16,597 nt of DNA from Haplosporangium gracile (GCA_015499985.1 JAAAUF010000903.1:1-16597); one strand, 5' to 3'. Numbered from the stretch's first letter, positions 1-8,687 are shown. The notes: generated by a model not told the origin, from the letters alone. Made by a program: numbers and translations.

Positions 1-1
1 A

Positions 2-2203
2 AGCTATGGCCTCAACAAAATGATCACCATTCCCCAGATAGCCATCCTGGGTGACCAGTCAAGTGGCAAGTCAAGCGTCCTAGAAGCCATCACAAAGCTG
101 TCGTTCCCACGGAACATTGAGACTTGTACACGTTTCGCTACACAAGTGAACTTACGACAAGGCGACACCTCTCAAATGTCTGCATACATCGATGGCGAAT
201 CCGAATTTAACGAGAAGTATCAAGCACAGGATACACAGGACTGCAACTGGGACGTACATGCTGCCGTTGCTGAAGCTAATGAAGTCCTTTGCGCCAACAC
301 TGAAATCAGCGAGAAGGTTCTAGAAATCACAATCTCTGAACCAACATTGTCGCCGCTCACCATCATCGACCTCCCAGGTGTGTTATTCTTTTCACATAGC
401 CCATCATCATCCTTCATTCAAGTACTTTTTAAGTAACAACTTTTAATTTTTTTCCAGGCTATATCAATACAACCATCGATGGTCAAGACAAAACAATAGT
501 CCGGACTATCCGCACGATCAACACACGATACATAAAGGACAGTCGCACAATCATCTTGGCTGTCGTTCCAGCCAACGTTGATCTGAACAATATATATGTC
601 CTAGGTGAGGCAGAACGGTATGATCAAAACAACGAGCGCACAATCCCAATCGTCACCAAACCCGACGCTATCGAGCAGGACCTTCTACCCAACCTTATAC
701 AAACAATTTTGAACAAGCGCAAGTTCATGAAACTCGGGTATCTTGTCATGAGAAACTCGAGTTACAAGGATATCGATATGCCTTGGGACGACGCCAGGCA
801 ACTTGAGGAGGAGTTTTTTAAATCATCGCCGCTGTGGTCTCAGGTGTCAGATGCGAACAAAGGCCGTGTCAGGTAACCATCTTTATATAGCGATTTATTT
901 CCTTTGGAGAAGCCTCTTTCAGTTCTTCAATCTTACCTGTCTAACTTGTTTCACTCATCATCAACGCAGTGTCAAGACCTTTCTAGGAGAACTTCTCTAC
1001 AGTCACATCAAAAAGGAGCTTCCATTCCTCAAGAAGGACATCCTTGAATTGGTCTTCAAATGCGACAAGGAGATTACCGACATGGGCTCGCCTATTTTGA
1101 GCATTGCCGTGGCTAAAACCAAGTACTTCGACAACATTCTCAGGCTCAGGACCTCACTTATCGCACTTCTCGACGGAGATTACTCGTTCGATTACATCAG
1201 CCAATACAAGTCGGATTTCGAAAAACAGAGTTCTGTAACGACTCATAACAACAGCAACGCTAACAGTGACGACTACGACGACGGCGATACTGACGACAGT
1301 GGTGGCGATGCTGACGATGGCGACGGCGATGCTGACGACGACGAGCCACTCTCTTTGGAGTCAGAAGGCGACTACAGATTTATTCGATCCTCACTTTACC
1401 GACTATATCAGCGATACAATGTTGTCATGAACAAGGACAAGTACATGCTGCCAAAGGACAAGATCTGCGACCTCGTTCTTCGCTACAAAGGAAACGAGCT
1501 TCCTGGATTCATTTCGTTCACCACTTTCACCAAAATTTACATGGAAACGCTGGTTCGATGGAGCGACATTACTAAAGCACACGTTTTCAGCATACACCAG
1601 TTCTTGTACAAGGCGATCAAGCGCTTCATAACTTTCTCCGCAGATCCTCTGATCAGGGACACCCTCTTATTCGAGTTCGACAAGTTCTACAGGTCTCAAA
1701 TCACCAAAATCGAAACAGAGATCGACAACATCTTTACGGATGAACGCACACCCTTCACGATGAACAAGTACTATTACGACAACATTCTCAAAAGCAGGAA
1801 GGCAGGCGCGGAGGAACACATTCAACGGCTCGTCAACAATATGCACATACAACACAACCCGACCGGGGAGCAGGTTAAAGCAACTCTACGGCAACATTTG
1901 CAGTCATTCAGCAATATTTCACGTATCTCCGATGTCAATTATAACGAGCAGTTGGCGGTAGAAGATCTGCAGGAGCAAATGAGGTCCTATTGCAAGGTGG
2001 CGCGCAAACGAATTGTGGATGTATTACTTCTACAAACAATTGAGCGCTATTTGATCAAAAGTGTCCCTCTTTATTTTGACATGCTGATCACCGTGGACGA
2101 CAACACCATCAGCCGTCTTATCGAGTCCTCAGCAAAGCAGGCGCGGCGCAAAGAGCTGGATCATAAGGTGGATATATTGAGAAGAAGCCTACTGGAGCTC
2201 TAG
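2..2203 (+). CDS. Dynamin-superfamily large GTPase (5' end outside window)
   Basis: A dynamin-like GTPase, a family that assembles on membranes and uses GTP hydrolysis to deform or divide them. Three exons (2-377, 458-872, 970-2203) join in frame to 674 visible residues. Introns of 80 and 97 bp have GT...AG ends. The frame is open to the window edge before the first ATG (20), and residues resembling a conserved dynamin lead-in precede it, so the true start lies upstream. Seen motifs: G1 GDQSSGKSS (about 17-25), the G2 threonine near 43, G3 DLPG (123-126, split by intron 1), G4 TKPD (192-195), and a G5-like VMRNSS (222-227). A stalk follows, then a GTPase effector domain from about 590 to the end. 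No PH or proline-rich domain is seen, so it is closer to Mx/Vps1-type proteins than to animal dynamin. An acidic Asp/Gly insert lies near residues 360-392. Confidence 0.95.
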
Positions 2204-2765
2204 TCTACAATTTGGCAAGTGCAATATGAATGAGAAACTTTGTTACAGGTCAGTTTACAGTTATAATTTCAACTTAGCACACAATCATTTCAAACTAATA
2301 GTCATTATTTATTTGCCTTTCATTGCTTTAGCTTCTCTTGTCGTGTGTGTTCATTAAAAGTAGCATTCTTCTATGACTATTTTATAGTTCACAGTTAGCC
2401 TCCATTTTTAGGTTGGTGGGCCGGTACTTATCCAGGGTTGTGAATTGTTAAGCTTTCATCCCAAATACCATCTGAAACACTTCACATTTTTCTCTTTTTC
2501 ATGAGCGTGTACCTTTGTGCACATACGTTGTAGGCAGTTATTTGCTTGTCTGCAAATTTAGAATAGACTTTCATCATTAAATTCTGCACAGTGAATAAGC
2601 TTTCATCGTTCCTTTCATCCGCCTTTCTGCCCTTGATGCTCCGCCTGGACAGTGGACAGCCGCTTTTTTTTTTGCGTACTGTCAATTTGAGTCCCCGCTT
2701 CCCAAAAAGGAAGGAGGTGAAAGGTTATTTGGGCAAGTGTAGGGAATAATTTCCCTTAGGTTTTA
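2204..2765. other. Intergenic region without recognisable gene
   Basis: This AT-rich stretch follows the dynamin-like gene. I see no convincing coding frame, RNA gene or clean AATAAA signal near the upstream stop. Short open frames here lack coding character. Confidence 0.6.
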
Positions 2766-2882
2766 ATAACTGGCTTGTGGCAGCCAAGCGTTCATAGCGA
2801 CGTTGCTTTTTGATCCTTCGATGTCGGCTCTTTCTCTCCTCCTTCTGCCGAATTCGTCGGGCGCGTTGTCGATGCTTTGTTC
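2766..2882 (+). repeat. Decayed 25S/28S rRNA fragment (copy A of dispersed repeat)
   Basis: The segment beginning ATAACTGGCTTGTGGCAGCC and continuing through the CAAGCGTTCATAGCGACGTT and GATGTCGGCTC motifs matches my memory of the highly conserved peptidyl-transferase-centre part of the large-subunit rRNA (domain V, around helices 89-92), sense strand. From about 2839 it becomes divergent but can still be followed to about 2882 through an eroded GAATTC...GCGTTG...TTGTTC pattern. It is too short and degraded to be a functional rRNA gene. Copies B (4700) and C (4955) carry the same region. Weak resemblance to copy B continues past 2882 to roughly 2945, in sequence that I do not recognise as rRNA. 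Confidence 0.8.
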
Positions 2883-3184
2883 CCTATCACTACCTACCGT
2901 GATGTGATTATTTTTGATTTTAAGGGGTTGTGTGCCAGACTCGCTACGCAGCATATACATCAAATGTCTCTTACACACGTAAAAATGCGACTGAGACATC
3001 TTACACGAGCAGTCACACATTATGAAGACTTTCTTCTCATTGTCTGTGCTTTCAACACCTTCTAAATGAGTCTTCTAACTTAAGGGGCCTTATATGTTTA
3101 ACATCTTGTTCATGTAAATTTTTTTTCATTTTTTAAGGGGATTTACGCATGTGAGTAGAGTATGGTCGGACAGGGAGATCTCGT

Positions 3185-3727
3185 TCAATTGTGCATTCGA
3201 TACCACTGAATCCTTCTCTTAGTCACTTCGTCGTCACCAACTACAAACTCTGGAGCTAGCGTAAGACGACAGGATGGGCACATCCGGATAGTCCAGTTCA
3301 AGTCGATCTCTTCACCCAGGTACTTGATATTGCCTTCGCTCAACGTTGGCATTGGTGCCAGAACTGGTATTGGCCCCAGCTCGAGCTGTCTCCGTCCCCG
3401 GTAGTAAAGTAAGTTTTCAGATGGAGTCCGATGGAGGCACTCCTCACAGACATAAAGGCTGCTTGCGCACATGAAGAGCATATAGCTTTTGGACTCAGGC
3501 ATATTGCGAAGAGTGCGAAGTCGCATCGTAGGCCCAAAGGCCACCAAAAACAGGCGGGACCACAATGACAGAGAGGAAACGATCTTGTTAAAGTTGGTAT
3601 TAACCATCGACACCCGGGTGAGCTGGGATGGGTAGAGGCGATCGAAGATCCGTTCCCAGATTTCTGGAGGCACTCGCTTATCAATCAGGTCGTGTGTTCG
3701 GGGTTGCGACTGGAGTTCGGTACTCAT
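3185..3727 (-). CDS. F-box protein with C-terminal CxxC pairs
   Basis: A 180-residue single-exon protein. Residues about 18-60 (from KRVPPEIWERI to LSLWSRLF) have the proline, helix and tryptophan pattern of an F-box, the motif that binds Skp1 in SCF ubiquitin ligases; the target is unknown. The C-terminal part has two cysteine pairs, VCEEC (near 94) and MCPSC (near 150), separated by about 50 residues, which could bind one zinc ion and form the substrate-facing module. The frame opens 29 codons further upstream, but I chose the ATG at 3727. The extra residues look non-coding, an A/C-rich leader stands directly before this ATG, and a TATA-like AAAATAAAAA lies about 60 bp before it. It is transcribed divergently from the gene at 4050. 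Confidence 0.8.
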   Translation of the reverse strand: MSTELQSQPRTHDLIDKRVPPEIWERIFDRLYPSQLTRVSMVNTNFNKIVSSLSLWSRLFLVAFGPTMRLRTLRNMPESKSYMLFMCASSLYVCEECLHRTPSENLLYYRGRRQLELGPIPVLAPMPTLSEGNIKYLGEEIDLNWTIRMCPSCRLTLAPEFVVGDDEVTKRRIQWYRMHN

Positions 3728-3890
3728 GTTGAGAGAATTGTGAAAAACGGTCGAAAAAATGAGTGAAGGGGTAGAAAAGCGAATTTTTATTTTAATGTTC
3801 TCGACAGCGTTCAACAGGCGCTGTCGAGGGGCACAGGTATCATTCTAACCTCATTAAAAAGGGTAGCCACTTTGGTCCTAAAAAAATCGA

Positions 3891-3898
3891 TGACGTCA
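3891..3898. promoter_or_regulatory. TGACGTCA (CRE-type) palindrome between divergent genes
   Basis: A perfect 8-bp TGACGTCA lies between the divergent start codons at 3727 (-) and 4050 (+). In fungi this is the classical site for CREB/ATF-type bZIP factors. A TATA-like TTTTATAG follows about 12 bp later on the + strand, so the site could serve the + gene or both. Function is inferred from motif and position only. Confidence 0.5.
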
Positions 3899-4049
3899 TC
3901 CTTCTTCGCTTTTATAGTGACGTTACTCAAACACATTATGTACATAAAGGGAGTTGTCACATTGTCGAAACAAGATTTTATGTCTATTAACATCCCTGTT
4001 TGAATCTTCATCATAGCCATATCAACTTAGGAACCTGCTCTCCTTCAAG

Positions 4050-4601
4050 ATGTTCCTCTTCCGTGTCCTGCGTCCGCACGACAACCCTTTAATGGGTCTC
4101 TATCCAACAGATCCATCAGCCCAGATTCAGATTAAGGATCACGTTGAACGAGGTGGACCCAAAAATCCTGTACGCTCCCAGTTTATTTCAACTATGCGAA
4201 ACCTTGAAGTTGCCTTACGCTGGGTAATTCGAGAGCGCTCGCGTTTTGCTGTGATCTCTTGCAGCTTGTTGAATCCCAACACTATCTTTGACGACTTATC
4301 AGCGGGCCACGAGTCTTTGCAAAACAAGTACAACTGCTTGGTAGTTAAGCACACCGAGGTTCTGCTTCGTCCTTTTATCAACTCAAACGCCATAATTGCA
4401 GTTTTTTCTTATGGCGATTTGGTGAGCTTCTACCCAAACCGCCCTTTTGCAAAAGACGTCAGCTCGTTTGTGTCGAACTGCAGCCAAGTTATACTGCAAC
4501 TACCACAGTGTCACTATTGCCATTCACTCGGTCACGATATCCAGTACTGCTCAATGTACTGGAACCAACCTCAACCAGCTGACTCCCAGAGGGGCATTTA
4601 A
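4050..4601 (+). CDS. ADP-ribosyltransferase-like fold protein with C-terminal CCHC zinc knuckle
   Basis: A 183-residue single-exon protein. The N-terminal half (LFRVLRP at 3-9, GLYPTDPSA, a DHVERG histidine, then SQFISTMRNLEVALRW near 44-59) follows the pattern I associate with ADP-ribosyltransferase-like domains of the R-S-E class: R on the first strand, an H...G turn, then an F[IV]ST segment followed by a helix. The third catalytic glutamate is not obvious, so activity is uncertain. Residues 154-167 form an exact C-x2-C-x4-H-x4-C zinc knuckle with the usual Gly before His, suggesting single-stranded nucleic-acid binding. No signal peptide or membrane segment is seen. An AATAAA stands just after the stop. 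The zinc knuckle is firm; the ART-like reading is a pattern-level inference and could be another small alpha/beta fold. Confidence 0.6.
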   Translation: MFLFRVLRPHDNPLMGLYPTDPSAQIQIKDHVERGGPKNPVRSQFISTMRNLEVALRWVIRERSRFAVISCSLLNPNTIFDDLSAGHESLQNKYNCLVVKHTEVLLRPFINSNAIIAVFSYGDLVSFYPNRPFAKDVSSFVSNCSQVILQLPQCHYCHSLGHDIQYCSMYWNQPQPADSQRGI

Positions 4602-4602
4602 A

Positions 4603-4608
4603 AATAAA
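4603..4608 (+). terminator. Polyadenylation signal AATAAA directly after stop codon
   Basis: A canonical AATAAA begins two bases after the TAA stop of the gene at 4050-4601, implying a very short 3' UTR. Confidence 0.5.
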
Positions 4609-4699
4609 ACTATTGTAGTGGATTGAAAGCAGTCCCATTGCCAGATGACACTTAGCATATTAGCACAGGCAACACACTACTTCAGCACCTCAATGCAAC

Positions 4700-4850
4700 A
4701 ATTTGCTATCCAAGCGTTCATAGCGGCGTTGCTTTTTAATCCTTCGATGTCGGCTCTTTCTCTCACTCTTCGTTATCATTCGAGGTCGCGTCGTGATGTT
4801 GTTCTCTACAACTACCGTGGTATACCTTTTTTTGTTTTTGAAGGGTGTCT
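4700..4850 (+). repeat. 28S-derived dispersed repeat, copy B
   Basis: The 55 bases at 4710-4764 match 2784-2838 of copy A with only two differences (GCGG for GCGA, TTTAATCC for TTTGATCC by my reading). This is the rRNA-derived core, in the same orientation. Downstream, copies A and B still share elements such as GTTGTTC, ACTACC, CCGTG and a T-rich stretch ending near AAGGGT. Part of this tail is not rRNA sequence that I recognise, which points to descent from one repeated element. Confidence 0.7.
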
Positions 4851-4954
4851 TTAGGACGTTTGATATAGAGATTAAGGTGGTCTGTAGACACTGCGCGCTT
4901 GAATATTGCTGAGCTCGTGTATTAAATCTTAAAAAAAATGATTTCAAGGGTTCT

Positions 4955-5035
4955 AGCAGCCAAGCGCCGTAACGCCATTACTCTTTGAACCTTCTATTCA
5001 TTAAAATTCAAGGTCGCGCTGTTGGCACCCTGCTC
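4955..5035 (+). repeat. 28S-derived dispersed repeat, copy C (more decayed)
   Basis: Begins AGCAGCCAAGCG and continues with an eroded form of the same rRNA stretch (CTTTGAACCTTCTATTC against CTTTTTGATCCTTCGATG). It then has TTCAAGGTCGCG, which resembles TTCGAGGTCGCG of copy B rather than the rRNA form. Orientation is again +. About 250 bp separates it from copy B. Confidence 0.55.
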
Positions 5036-5165
5036 AACTTGCTATTTAAGTCATTTATGGCGCTTTTATATTCTTTTCTGTCGTTTTGAGTTGGCATTCC
5101 CGCATACGAGGACCATTCTACCAAACTACATTTAACTATTCTCATTGTGTAATTCTTTTTTTTAT

Positions 5166-6813
5166 TCACACACTGGCCCTCTTATTACTGGGTGAGAAAG
5201 ACAGTTTCCTAGAGTAGCTATCGCGTGATGGTATCTCGTCCCGCATCCGTGTCCAAAGCCACACCAGCTTCCCAAATACCGATTTTGCGTCCTCCTGCCA
5301 TTTGTCCTCAAAGTTTAGCTTCTCCTTGAGCTTGCTCATCCTGTACGTCACTGTCTCGTCCTCATTCAGTGTGCACTCAAGGAACGCCCACTCGGCCGAA
5401 TCTGTAACAATCCCATACGCCCTCTGGTTCATCGGCGGTACTTCCTCGCCATCAACATCATATCTTTCGCGCTTGCGCTTCTTTGACGTCAAAGCCGATT
5501 CCAGCTGTACAATGTTCTGGGCCACTCCCTGTCGGAAATCATCCCTCTTCACCTCCGTCACGCCAAGAGTATAATCATGAGTCTTCCGCGGATGTACCGA
5601 AAAATCCAGTGGTCCATTTCCTCGACGCCCGCTAAGATTTCGTTGAGAAGCAAGGTACAGATCTTCCTTGAATAGTCTTGTCGCTGCAATCATAAACGAA
5701 GCAACTACAATCGACTTTGTCGCCTCGTTCGCTCCAAACAAGTTGAGCGCATCCACTCTTGATTCGATCTCGTGGATAAGTTGATCCTGTGTTACCCTCT
5801 GAAGGTCGGAATCCAGTGGCATTGATTGAATCTCGGAAAACGCCGGTAGCACATGAAGACCGGGATCGGAAGATTCAGAGAGGTTGTACTCATCGCAGAC
5901 ATCCTTGAACGTCCATGCAGAGAAGTTCTTGGTTGGAGTCTCCAGGGAGATGACCAGCTTGAGCTTGGAGTTGGCCTTGGCGACCTTGAGGATTTTACGT
6001 AGGTCCTCGTCGTCACGTACAAGTTCAGGCTTGGGCTGTCCGTTGTAGACAAATATTTGCAGGTAGTCATCGTGAGCGTACTGAGGATATAGATCAAAGA
6101 CATTCTTCTTCAAGTCGTCCAGGGTTGCCGTCTCCATCATAGCAGACCAAGAGAATGCGACCTTTTTCTCGGGCTTGACAACAATTCCGAGAGCTATAAT
6201 TTATTGATTTGCAACACAAAGGTCAGAGTGTGCACATAAGTAATAACAACACCGCAGTACACTGTCATATCTTCACTTACTGATAGACGAATCCTGGACT
6301 TCGGCTTGCAACTGAGACAACTGTTTGCGCAGTGCAGCAACTTCCGGGTGCAGGACGTCTAGCGACCACAGATTGCAAATAACATAAAAGAAACATTAGT
6401 CAACACATCTTCATCCAAAATCCTTTAGTCACTACCTTGATTACACCTTGCATGGTACATTCATTACCTGAATGCAGTGGTGAAGGGCGCTGGACGATGA
6501 TGTGAATCGTTTCGTCGGGCAACTCGGTGTCAAAAACTTTGGATAGCTTGGTTGTTGCTTTGAGTTTCTTTTTCTCTGTTATCTTTTCCAAGAGAGGTAT
6601 TTCATCGTTGTCATCTTCGTCGTCGTCAGGAATGCAGACGCGCCAGAGGGTGAGCTGATCAGCAGCGACATCGTCAAAGAGGGGAGCCTTTTCGGACTTG
6701 ATGAGCTTCTTGAAGCTATCGACCGTCTTGGTGGGAGCAATCTCGACCGAAAACGCGTTAGAAGTCGAATCTCCATCAACAAGACAGAACAAAGTCAGGT
6801 GGTTGTCGGCCAT
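5166..6813 (-). CDS. Crinkler (CRN/CR)-type effector with PD-(D/E)XK nuclease-like C-terminus
   Basis: Three exons (6813-6468, 6358-6281, 6193-5166) join in frame to 483 residues; the introns (109 and 87 bp) start GTAATG and GTAAGT and end CTAG and ATAG. Residues 1-110 form a Crinkler-type ubiquitin-like header (LTLFCLVDG, a KLIK helix, LTLWRV, closing HIIVQRP). Exon 2 encodes a short coiled-coil-like helix (EVAALRKQLSQLQAEV). Residues about 144-235 give a second domain with ubiquitin/PB1-like alternation. The C-terminus has a restriction-endonuclease-like core: GPLDF (Asp 338), TEVK (Glu 355, Lys 357), then QGVAQNIVQLE. KKRKRER near 379-385 is a likely nuclear signal. Known CR effectors pair such headers with REase nucleases and act in host nuclei or in conflict roles. 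No N-terminal signal peptide is seen. The catalytic residues look intact. Confidence 0.88.
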
Positions 6814-6935
6814 GGTGTTGTGCTGTGGTGGTTGATAGAGGAGGAGTTGATTTGATGATGGTTGAAGGATTAAGAAAAGAGTATGGGATGGAAGAAAGTA
6901 TTTATGGTGGTGGACTTGGAAGTATGAGGGTACCT

Positions 6936-6950
6936 CTATTTATGACGTCA
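6936..6950 (-). promoter_or_regulatory. Core promoter of the Crinkler gene: TGACGTCA plus TATA-like AATAG
   Basis: On the minus strand a perfect TGACGTCA (6950-6943) runs directly into ATAAATAG, 123-137 bp before the Crinkler ATG, followed by a C/A-rich leader. The TGA of the palindrome is also the stop codon of the upstream zinc-finger gene. A closely similar arrangement precedes the zinc-finger gene itself near 7658-7677. Confidence 0.55.
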
Positions 6951-7595
6951 CTGCTTTTCTTTTTTCTTTTTTCGAAGCGCCTTGATTTCCTCCAGCGCCA
7001 TCTGCAGCGTCTGTTCGATCCGATCTAGGTCATCCTCGCTTTCGTTCACCTCTTCGTCGACATCGTCAAACTGGCTGGACTCCTGGTCGACATTGTCGTC
7101 AAATTGATTAGGCTCCTCGACGACATCCTCCATGCAATCCTGATCTTGCCAATCATCTACCTTGGGCTTGGAGTCGACTGGATAGTAATTGATGGGCTTC
7201 TTATCATCGTCAAGTACATCTTTGATTCTTGCAACCTCGATGGCCTTGTCGGAAATCCGAGAACAAGGGGCTCTAATGTACTCTTTGGGCTCGGACTCGG
7301 GATCATGGGTTTTACGCTTGGACTCGGGATCATAGGCTTTACACTTGGTCCCAACAATATGGGTTTTGAGACTGTAGAAACTAGTGCAAGTTCTACCGCA
7401 GACGCAGACGTATTGGTTCTCCTTAGAGGGGTCACGACGGAAGACAAAGATCGCATTCTTTAGACCAAGACGGTAGGTTGCGTGTCGATGGTAACGTCTA
7501 ACATGCTCCTTCTGCGAATCTGTGAGAGAGTTGTATTCCTGGTCAAGATAGTTCTTGAGGCAGCTACCGAACGGACAGCCATTCTCACGCACCAT
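6948..7595 (-). CDS. C2H2-like zinc-finger protein with acidic region and basic coiled-coil tail
   Basis: A 215-residue single-exon protein. The N-terminus has CPFGSC (7-12) followed by histidines in HVRRYHRH. A second finger-like segment reads YVCVCGRTCTSFYSLKTHIV and ends in a cysteine. Both suggest zinc binding, but spacing differs from a textbook C2H2 finger. A short repeat (DPESKRKTH then DPESEPKEY) follows, then a strongly acidic region (about 125-185) and a helical tail (LDRIEQTLQMALEEIKAL) ending in KKKKEK, which could be a coiled coil with a nuclear signal. A transcription or chromatin role is a guess. The ATG at 7595 has a short A/T-rich leader. The gene lies 134 bp upstream of the Crinkler gene on the same strand, and its stop overlaps the Crinkler promoter palindrome. 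Confidence 0.75.
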   Translation of the reverse strand: MVRENGCPFGSCLKNYLDQEYNSLTDSQKEHVRRYHRHATYRLGLKNAIFVFRRDPSKENQYVCVCGRTCTSFYSLKTHIVGTKCKAYDPESKRKTHDPESEPKEYIRAPCSRISDKAIEVARIKDVLDDDKKPINYYPVDSKPKVDDWQDQDCMEDVVEEPNQFDDNVDQESSQFDDVDEEVNESEDDLDRIEQTLQMALEEIKALRKKKKEKQ

Positions 7596-7654
7596 TGTTA
7601 TTATTGATGATTGTAAGGAAGAGACGAGATAAATGGCGCTGACTTAAAAATTTC

Positions 7655-7680
7655 AAGGGTCCCTATTGATGACGTTGTCC
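7655..7680 (-). promoter_or_regulatory. Putative core promoter of the zinc-finger gene
   Basis: On the minus strand this reads AACGTCATCAATAGGGACCC, closely like the Crinkler promoter GACGTCATAAATAGAGG. The CRE is imperfect (TGACGTTG on +). It lies about 60-85 bp before the ATG at 7595. It also forms the first recognisable unit of the minisatellite that follows. Confidence 0.45.
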
Positions 7681-8640
7681 TCTTCTGCTTGTGCCCTTCA
7701 TCTTTTTTATGCATGTACCTCTACGTCATCGTCCTCATCCCTTCGTCTTTTTTTTTGTGCAAGCGCCTTTACGCCCTCGTCCTCTTCTGTCATCCCCTCG
7801 TCGTTTCTCCTCTATACCCTCGCCCTTCTCTATTTACACCCTCCTCGTCTTTTTTCATGCATGTAACTCTACGCCCCCATCCTTTTCTGTTTTCACCCTT
7901 TCTCGTCTCTTTTGATGCTATACCTCTATGTCCCGGTCCTCTTCTGTTTTCACCCTTCTCGTCTTTTCATGCTGGTACCTTTATGCCCCCATCCTCTTTT
8001 GTTTACATCCTCCTCATCTTTTTGATGCTAGTACCTCTGTGTCCCCCATCCTCTTCTGTTTTCACCCTCCTCGTCTTTTTTCGTGCTAGTACCTCTACGT
8101 CCCGGTCCTCTTCTGTTTTCACCCTCCTCGTCTTTTCATGCTAGTACCTCTATATCCCTGTCCTCCTCTATTTACACCCTCCTCGTCTTTTTTTTTATGC
8201 ATATACCTCTACGCCCCCATCCTCTTCTGTTTTCACCCTTCTCGTCTATTGTAATGTTAGTACCTCTATGCCCCCACCTCTTTTGTTTACATCCTCCTCA
8301 TCTTTTTGATGCTAGTACCTCTATATCCCTGTCCTCCTCTATTTACACCCTCCTCGTCTTTTTTTTTATGCATATACCTCTACGCCCCCATCCTCTTCTG
8401 TTTTCACCCTTCTCGTCTATTGTAATGCTAGTACCTCTATGCCCCCACCTCTTTTGTTTACATCCTCCTCATCTTTTTGATGCTAGTACCTCTATGTCCC
8501 CCATCCTCTTCTGTTTTCGCCCTCCTCGTCTTTTTTCATGCATGTACCTCTACGCCCCCATCCTCCTCTGTTTTCATCCTCTCCTCGTCTTTTTGATGCT
8601 AGTACCCTACGCTCTGCTCCTCATCGTTTACACCTTCGCC
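7659..8640. repeat. Pyrimidine-rich minisatellite, about 18 units of mostly 55-59 bp
   Basis: Units begin with GTACCTCTA(T/C)G-like sequence. They continue CCCCCATCCTCTTCTGTTTT and end ACCCTCCTCGTCTTTTTTCATGC with variations. By my reading unit starts lie near 7659, 7715, 7763, 7807, 7863, 7920, 7975, 8031, 8089, 8144, 8203, 8260, 8315, 8374, 8431, 8486, 8544 and 8602. The first units are divergent and shorter (44-56 bp); later ones are regular, as expected for an array growing at its right side. Almost all pyrimidine is on the + strand, so the array could form triplex-type DNA. It fills the divergent spacer between the zinc-finger gene (-) and the ubiquitin-like gene (+). Confidence 0.92.
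8138..8479. repeat. Higher-order duplication: two 171-bp copies within the minisatellite
   Basis: 8138-8308 and 8309-8479 are near-identical; I find one difference (ATGTTAGTA against ATGCTAGTA). Each holds three basic units of 59, 57 and 55 bp. This marks a recent three-unit duplication. Because 171 is a multiple of three, open frames pass through both copies, which explains the long spurious ORF here. Confidence 0.88.
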
Positions 8641-8687
8641 ATCCAAGCAAAACCGTTTTGCTTCTATCTTATCGCTAGTATTTACCA

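Noticed and set aside
3728..3814. 29-residue N-terminal extension of the F-box protein
   Set aside because: It translates promoter-like A/T-rich sequence containing the TATA-like box; the internal ATG has a typical leader and sits just before the domain.
3811..4020. 69-codon minus-strand ORF between the divergent genes
   Set aside because: It overlaps the shared promoter with the TGACGTCA site, has no leader or TATA box of its own, and its residues show no recognisable pattern.
8138..8479. 171-bp unit as a centromeric alpha-satellite-like repeat
   Set aside because: The length match is a coincidence: the unit is three 55-59-bp subunits of pyrimidine-rich DNA with no alpha-satellite features, and alpha satellite is a primate sequence.
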